Source: Pterobdella sp. o SKG-2022 (taxonomy: Eukaryota; Annelida; Clitellata; Hirudinida; Piscicolidae). Taken from it: 64,000 nucleotides of DNA. The stretch is from contig OZ038320.1 of NCBI GenBank assembly GCA_964035795.1, positions 11,568,118 through 11,632,117 on the forward strand, read 5' to 3'. The translations under genes were made by a program, and so were the position numbers. This document shows, in pieces, positions 60,301 to 64,000 of the stretch. Below the pieces are notes generated by a model that was given only the letters and a program-made list of their open reading frames with translations, was not told the origin of the DNA and did no database searches. Position 1 is the stretch's first letter. The number at the start of each line of letters is the position of its first letter.

Positions 60301-63300
60301 TTTTCTTATTGTTAAGGTCATCCAAACCTGTTCCAGCAAGTCTTCTTGCTGCTCTCAAGGGATCTCGTAAGACTGCTCGCGCTCTCATCTTTAAATCCCG
60401 TGCTGATTATTTTAACAACATGCTTGCATCTGTCAAACCAAACTTGAAAGTTGTTTGGTAAACTGCCAACTCCATCCTACATAGATCCCCTTCTTCTTCG
60501 CCACGCAGCTCTTCAGAAGCTGTCAATCTTGTGAATACCTTTAGTAGCTTTTTTAAAGAGAAAATCGTTCTTATTCACAAATCTTTGCCAACGTTCATTT
60601 CGCGCTGCACAGACCCTATTCTACCAGACAATCGTACACCACTCTCTTATTTTTCATTTATCAATATTGAAGAAGTGAGTAGGCTAATTCGCTCTTTACC
60701 CAACAAATCTTCTCCATTAGACTTAATCCCCACATCCACTTTCAAACGCTTTTCTCACCTCTTTGCTCCGATAATTTCCAAACTTACCAGCTTGTCTTTT
60801 TCACAAGCAATATTCCCCGCCTCCTTTAAAACAGCACAAGTTCTCCCTTTGCTTAAGAAAGGCAATTTGGACCCTACCATTCCTTAGAACTACCGCCCTA
60901 TTTCTAACTTGAGCACCATTTCAAAAATTATCGAAAGACTCGTTCATTCCAGAATAACTTCTCACGTTTCATCATTTCCTAATTTTAATCCTTTTCAATC
61001 AGCATATCACAAGCACCACTCAACAGAAACCATACTCTTACGCATCACTGACAGTCTTCGCAACATCTGCGCTACTGGACATGCGGCTGTTTTGGTTTTT
61101 CTAGATCTTTCTGCTGCTTTTGACACTCTTGATCACAATATCTTAATTGATATTTTGAATAGACACTTATATATTTCTGATCTCGCTCTTTCTTGGTTTC
61201 GCTCTTACCTCTCTCAACGTTCTCAGTTCGTTAAAATGGACAATTTCTCTTTTTCTCTTACATCACTCAACTCAGGCGTGCCGCAGGGCTCCGTTTTGGG
61301 ACCAATCTTCTTCTCTCTTTATACATCACCCATGTGTAGCTTTATTGTACAGCACGATTTGCTTTTTCACCAGTTCGCTGATGACATCACTCTTTTCACC
61401 GGAGTCTCTCACCCAGATCCTAACCTCACTCTTTTTAAACTATCCAGTTGTCTTTCCGCTCTAAACTCCTGGTTTTCCCAAAGCCAACTGAAACTAAACC
61501 CTACTAAGAGTGAGGTGATGTTTGTCGGCAGCTCTCGTCTTTTAGCAAAATACAATCTCCCTTCTGTGGTAACTCTCGACGGCACTACACTTCCTATATC
61601 TTCCAAGCTCAAAATTTTAGGTGTCACCTTGGATTCAAATTTGAACTTTGCTCCCTTTTTTTCTCAAATAATCCAATCTTCCAATTTCCATATCTATGCC
61701 ATAAAACAAGTACGCAAATTCTTACCTCTTTCCACTGCTAATGCTCTCTTTATCTCACTAGTTCTGTCCAGATTGGACTACTGTAATTCTCTTCTTTGCG
61801 GGCAGCCAAACTATCTTTTATGCAAACTTCAAGCCCTCCAAAACCACGTGGCCAAGACGGTTCTTCAAGCTGATTATTTCAGCTCTTCCGGCGACTGTCT
61901 TGATCGTTTGCACTGGTTACCTGTCTCCCAAAGATGCAAGTTTAAATTACTTTGGCTCATCGCATGCACTCTCAAGCTTGAACAACCTGCTTATCTTTTT
62001 GATCTTTTGTCAATCAGACACACACGTCAACCACTCAGCTCCTTGCACTCTGGTCTCCAGCTTCATCAACCTGTTTCTTCAGGCTTGTTTACCATTCGCT
62101 CTTTTTCTCACCAGGCTCCACGTCTGTGGAATTCACTTCCTTCTAACTTGCGCTCATCGCCTTCTCTCATGAACTTTCGCAAACTTTTGAGAACTCACTT
62201 ATACCATAAACATCCCCAGTCATAATCCTTTACAAACCTTGAGCGCCTCTGAAGCAATCTTGAATTGATAACTGTGCGCTATAAAAATCTTAATAATAAT
62301 AATAATAATACTGCTTTATGCCGTGTTATGATCAAATACATGAGCGAGGTAACTATCTAAACGAATGAAAGAGCAGTGAAGAATAAAACACTTGCAGCAT
62401 AGCACAAAATTATATATTTTTTCAGTTATTTAAAAATTCCATAGTGAATGCATAATGTAGATATTTATAAAGGAAAAAAGAGTTATAGTGAACCTCTTCT
62501 AGTTTTTTGTTTTCAGTGAAATCCACATTACATTTTAAACAAGATGCAATACTTGATGGAAAAAAGGAATACCAGTCTACGCACAGGCGTTTATCTAACT
62601 CTTTAGTACGACCTAAAGAATGAAGTAATTGATAAATCAGAAGTAACTTGATAGTTATAAAAAATATTTGATGTGGAATTCAATACATTATTTACCAGTT
62701 ATAAAGGAAACGACGATGCCAACAAACAAACAAACCACAAGGGCAATCAGACCATAGTACATGTATGATACTTTGTATATAACCAAGAGCTCAGTTGGAG
62801 TACTTTATTGGAATGTAAAAAAATGATTAAAAATTTTTAAATCAAATATGTTTATAAATATCGTAATTTTTCATTTAAAACTCGAATTTCGCTAAAATTC
62901 AACATCAACGGAACATAAACTGGAAAGCACAAGTGATCATTGCACTTAAATCGAACATTATTAGGTCGCTCCGATAGGGGTTTGGTTGCGCTAATATAGC
63001 TTTCAAGGGGCGTTACTCCATGTGAAAACAGCAAATATGTAAGCAAAAAAATGAAATAGTTTAGTAAACTTTTTTTAGTAAAATAAAGCTTGGAGGTTGA
63101 AAATAAGTTTGATTTTAGAAGGTTGAAAAATCTACAACATTGTCTAAATGAATATAATAGAACCAAACAATAAGGTTTATTGAAGAACTTAATACACGAA
63201 GCTTTTCGTAAGAGTATCTTACATTATCTAGTGTACTAGATAATTTAGTTGACACTAGATAATGTAAGATACTCTTACGAAAAGCTTCGTGTTTCTAAGT

Positions 63301-63957
63301 TTCTCAATAAACCGTAGTGTTTGTTTCTATTATGTTTGATTTCCAGCTATTCAACGTCAACATTGTGTAAATACACTTTAGTGAAAAATTTGCACACTAC
63401 AAGGCAACATAAGGAAGAATGAGTCGATTGAGGAAAAATGACAAAAAAACTTGGTTGATAGAGGAACATGGGTGTAATATCATTATTCTATAACTTCAAG
63501 CCAAATAAAAAAAACTAATCATAAAAATTAGGTATTAATATAACACCTTTCATTGAATGCAGTAGACCAAACAGCTAAACGACGATTCAACAATTTCTTA
63601 ACACATAACTTATTTATATGTTCATGATATTTAAAGGTAAAACTAATGAGAGTTTCTTTGTTGAAAATTTCAGCTTTTGTTTTATAAAAAAAAATGCTTT
63701 TAAGGCGTTATACTTCAAAGTTACATTTTTACAAGTTCTTTACATTATAAACTATGCTAAATTGAATAAAAACCACTTTAAGCTAGCCTTATAGGAAGAG
63801 TCGTTGAAGTAACAGAGATAGGAGTAGTTGAAAAGTTGTTTGCATAACACTTTTCAGTACTCAAAGGTAACAAAGGAGCACTATTTTGAAAAATAATAGC
63901 TCCCACAGCTATCCACGAAGTAATAACCAAACTGGATAATAAGCCACTTACTGCTCC
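57333..63957 (-). CDS. SLC5 sodium/solute symporter, C-terminal exons (5' part outside window)
   Basis: Four exons: 63957-63788, 62802-62696, 62612-62494, 57530-57333 (TAA). They encode the last part of the transporter: GAVSGLLSSLVITSWIAVGA (TM), the extracellular LPLSTEKCYANNFSTTP (Asn-X-Ser/Thr site), then LLVIYKVSYMYYGLIALVVC and LFVGIVVSFIT (the last TM, like SLC5A5/6/8/12), and a cytosolic tail rich in Glu/Thr/Ser ending TTTTFISVKF. SLC5 family members couple Na+ to uptake of monocarboxylates, vitamins, iodide or sugars; the SMCT/SMVT branch is most like this, but the substrate cannot be told. The first intron would be GC-AG. The last intron (about 5 kb) holds a LINE in opposite orientation. 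Confidence 0.82.
57837..59338 (+). pseudogene. LINE C ORF1 (AT-hook, Ser/Thr-rich, CCHC knuckles), broken
   Basis: Pieces in shifting frames: a start near 57.85-57.96 kb (MSTKRKKEQPG or MVDKMSAITN), a basic KKRGRKPK motif like an AT-hook (about 58.04 kb), and a long Ser/Thr run with a repeated 27-nt-type unit (58.15-58.35 kb). A globular part follows (SSLPNIRLHDPVLLNPTITV, VTNEELETSFH near 58.85 kb), then zinc knuckles CLNCQTYGHNISKC and CEHCGKDHSSDNC (59.1-59.2 kb). ORF1 proteins bind the RNA. Several frameshifts make it non-functional. Confidence 0.7.
59340..62225 (+). pseudogene. LINE C ORF2 (endonuclease and reverse transcriptase), three nonsense codons
   Basis: One continuous frame with only three stops: TGA 59484-59486 (in ALTET-x-IPE, expected Trp), TAA 60459-60461 and TAG 60885-60887 (just before NYRPISNL). 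Endonuclease: SVIYRPPNTGNF, ILAGDFNTPNC, DSDHYLI (the conserved SDH). RT: NYRPISNLSTISKIIERLVH, KHHSTETILLRITDSLRNIC, FLDLSAAFDTLDHNIL, SGVPQGSVLGPIFFSLY, FADDITLFTG, LKILGVTLDSNLNF. It ends RKLLRTHLYHKHPQS. No frameshift, so this is a fairly young copy. Confidence 0.88.
62803..63787 (-). other. SLC5 intron with foldback element
   Basis: 985 nt between the first and second visible SLC5 exons. It holds the foldback at 63154-63333. A 104-codon open frame (63166-62852) has no homology I recognise and is probably chance. Confidence 0.5.
63154..63333. mobile_element. Foldback/MITE-like long inverted repeat
   Basis: The inner arms are perfect 41-nt inverted repeats (63194-63234 and 63252-63292), around a 17-nt loop. 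Imperfect outer arms extend to about 63154 and 63333 (e.g. GGTTTATTGAAGAACTTA against GGTTTATTGAGAAACTTA). Total about 180 nt, able to fold into one long hairpin. No coding capacity. This shape is typical of non-autonomous DNA transposons; target duplications are not obvious. Confidence 0.75.
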
Positions 63958-64000
63958 CTGAATAATGAGAAACGATTCATCAAAACATAGTGAAATTTCA

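Larger units (their letters stand above)
57837..62312 (+). mobile_element. CR1/L2-like LINE (LINE C), nearly full length
   Basis: Plus-strand element with ORF1 (57.8-59.3 kb), ORF2 endonuclease plus reverse transcriptase (59.34-62.225 kb) and a 3' tail of TAA repeats at 62291-62310. It sits in the last SLC5 intron, antisense to the gene. The RT wording (DLSAAFDTLDHNIL, SGVPQGSVLGPIFFSLY, QFADDITLF) and a microsatellite tail instead of poly(A) point to the CR1/L2 group. Coding density and base composition differ from the host AT-rich sequence, with codon use richer in C. Confidence 0.9.

Noticed and set aside
59484..60887. Stop codons in LINE C as a sign of an alternative genetic code
   Set aside because: All three stop codons act as normal stops in the host genes of this window, so these are nonsense mutations in a dead element.

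Overview
This is an animal (invertebrate metazoan) nuclear window: visibly AT-rich, with many short introns (mostly 50-150 nt, GT-AG), metazoan-only gene families (glypican, FHL LIM protein, SLC5 transporter, calcium-binding EGF domains, a muscle-type Ig array) and non-LTR retrotransposons. The phylum cannot be fixed from the sequence. Gene models were built by hand from homology plus splice-site phase. Only introns joining exons in compatible phase were accepted, so most exon ends should be good to the base, but none is confirmed by transcripts.

Layout. 1-20,990 (minus): one very large gene, 54 phase-compatible exons and about 3,930 codons before it leaves the left edge. It encodes a Sec14 domain, about eight spectrin repeats, then twelve Ig domains with long polar linkers and one SH3 domain. 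The N-terminal part resembles vertebrate SESTD1. 20,991-24,516: intergenic. 24,517-44,344 (minus): a complete seven-exon glypican with 14 cysteines, an acidic Ser-Gly site and a GPI-type tail. Two decayed LINEs of one family (29.1-32.15 and 34.4-37.0 kb) sit in its introns in sense orientation. 44,696-44,775 (plus): tRNA-Leu(UAG), between the divergent glypican and FHL genes. 44,880-46,517 (plus): four-and-a-half-LIM protein. 48,203-49,581 (minus): small EGF-repeat type I membrane protein. 50,419-52,059 (plus): COMMD3. 52,310-55,766 (minus): CLP1 RNA 5'-kinase, convergent with COMMD3. About 56.1 kb: a tRNA-derived SINE. 57,333 to beyond the right edge (minus): C-terminal part of an SLC5 sodium/solute symporter. 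Its last intron holds a nearly full-length CR1/L2-like LINE (57.8-62.3 kb, plus strand), and another intron holds a 180-bp foldback element.

The genes do not form one pathway. Glypican, the EGF protein and the SLC5 transporter act at the cell surface; CLP1 acts in nuclear RNA processing; COMMD3 acts in endosomal/Commander trafficking; FHL and the Ig giant fit actin or muscle scaffolding. The most interesting item is the giant gene. Its Sec14 + spectrin + Ig order matches the order of three separate neighbouring human genes (SESTD1, CCDC141, TTN), which suggests either an ancestral single gene or a read-through fusion.
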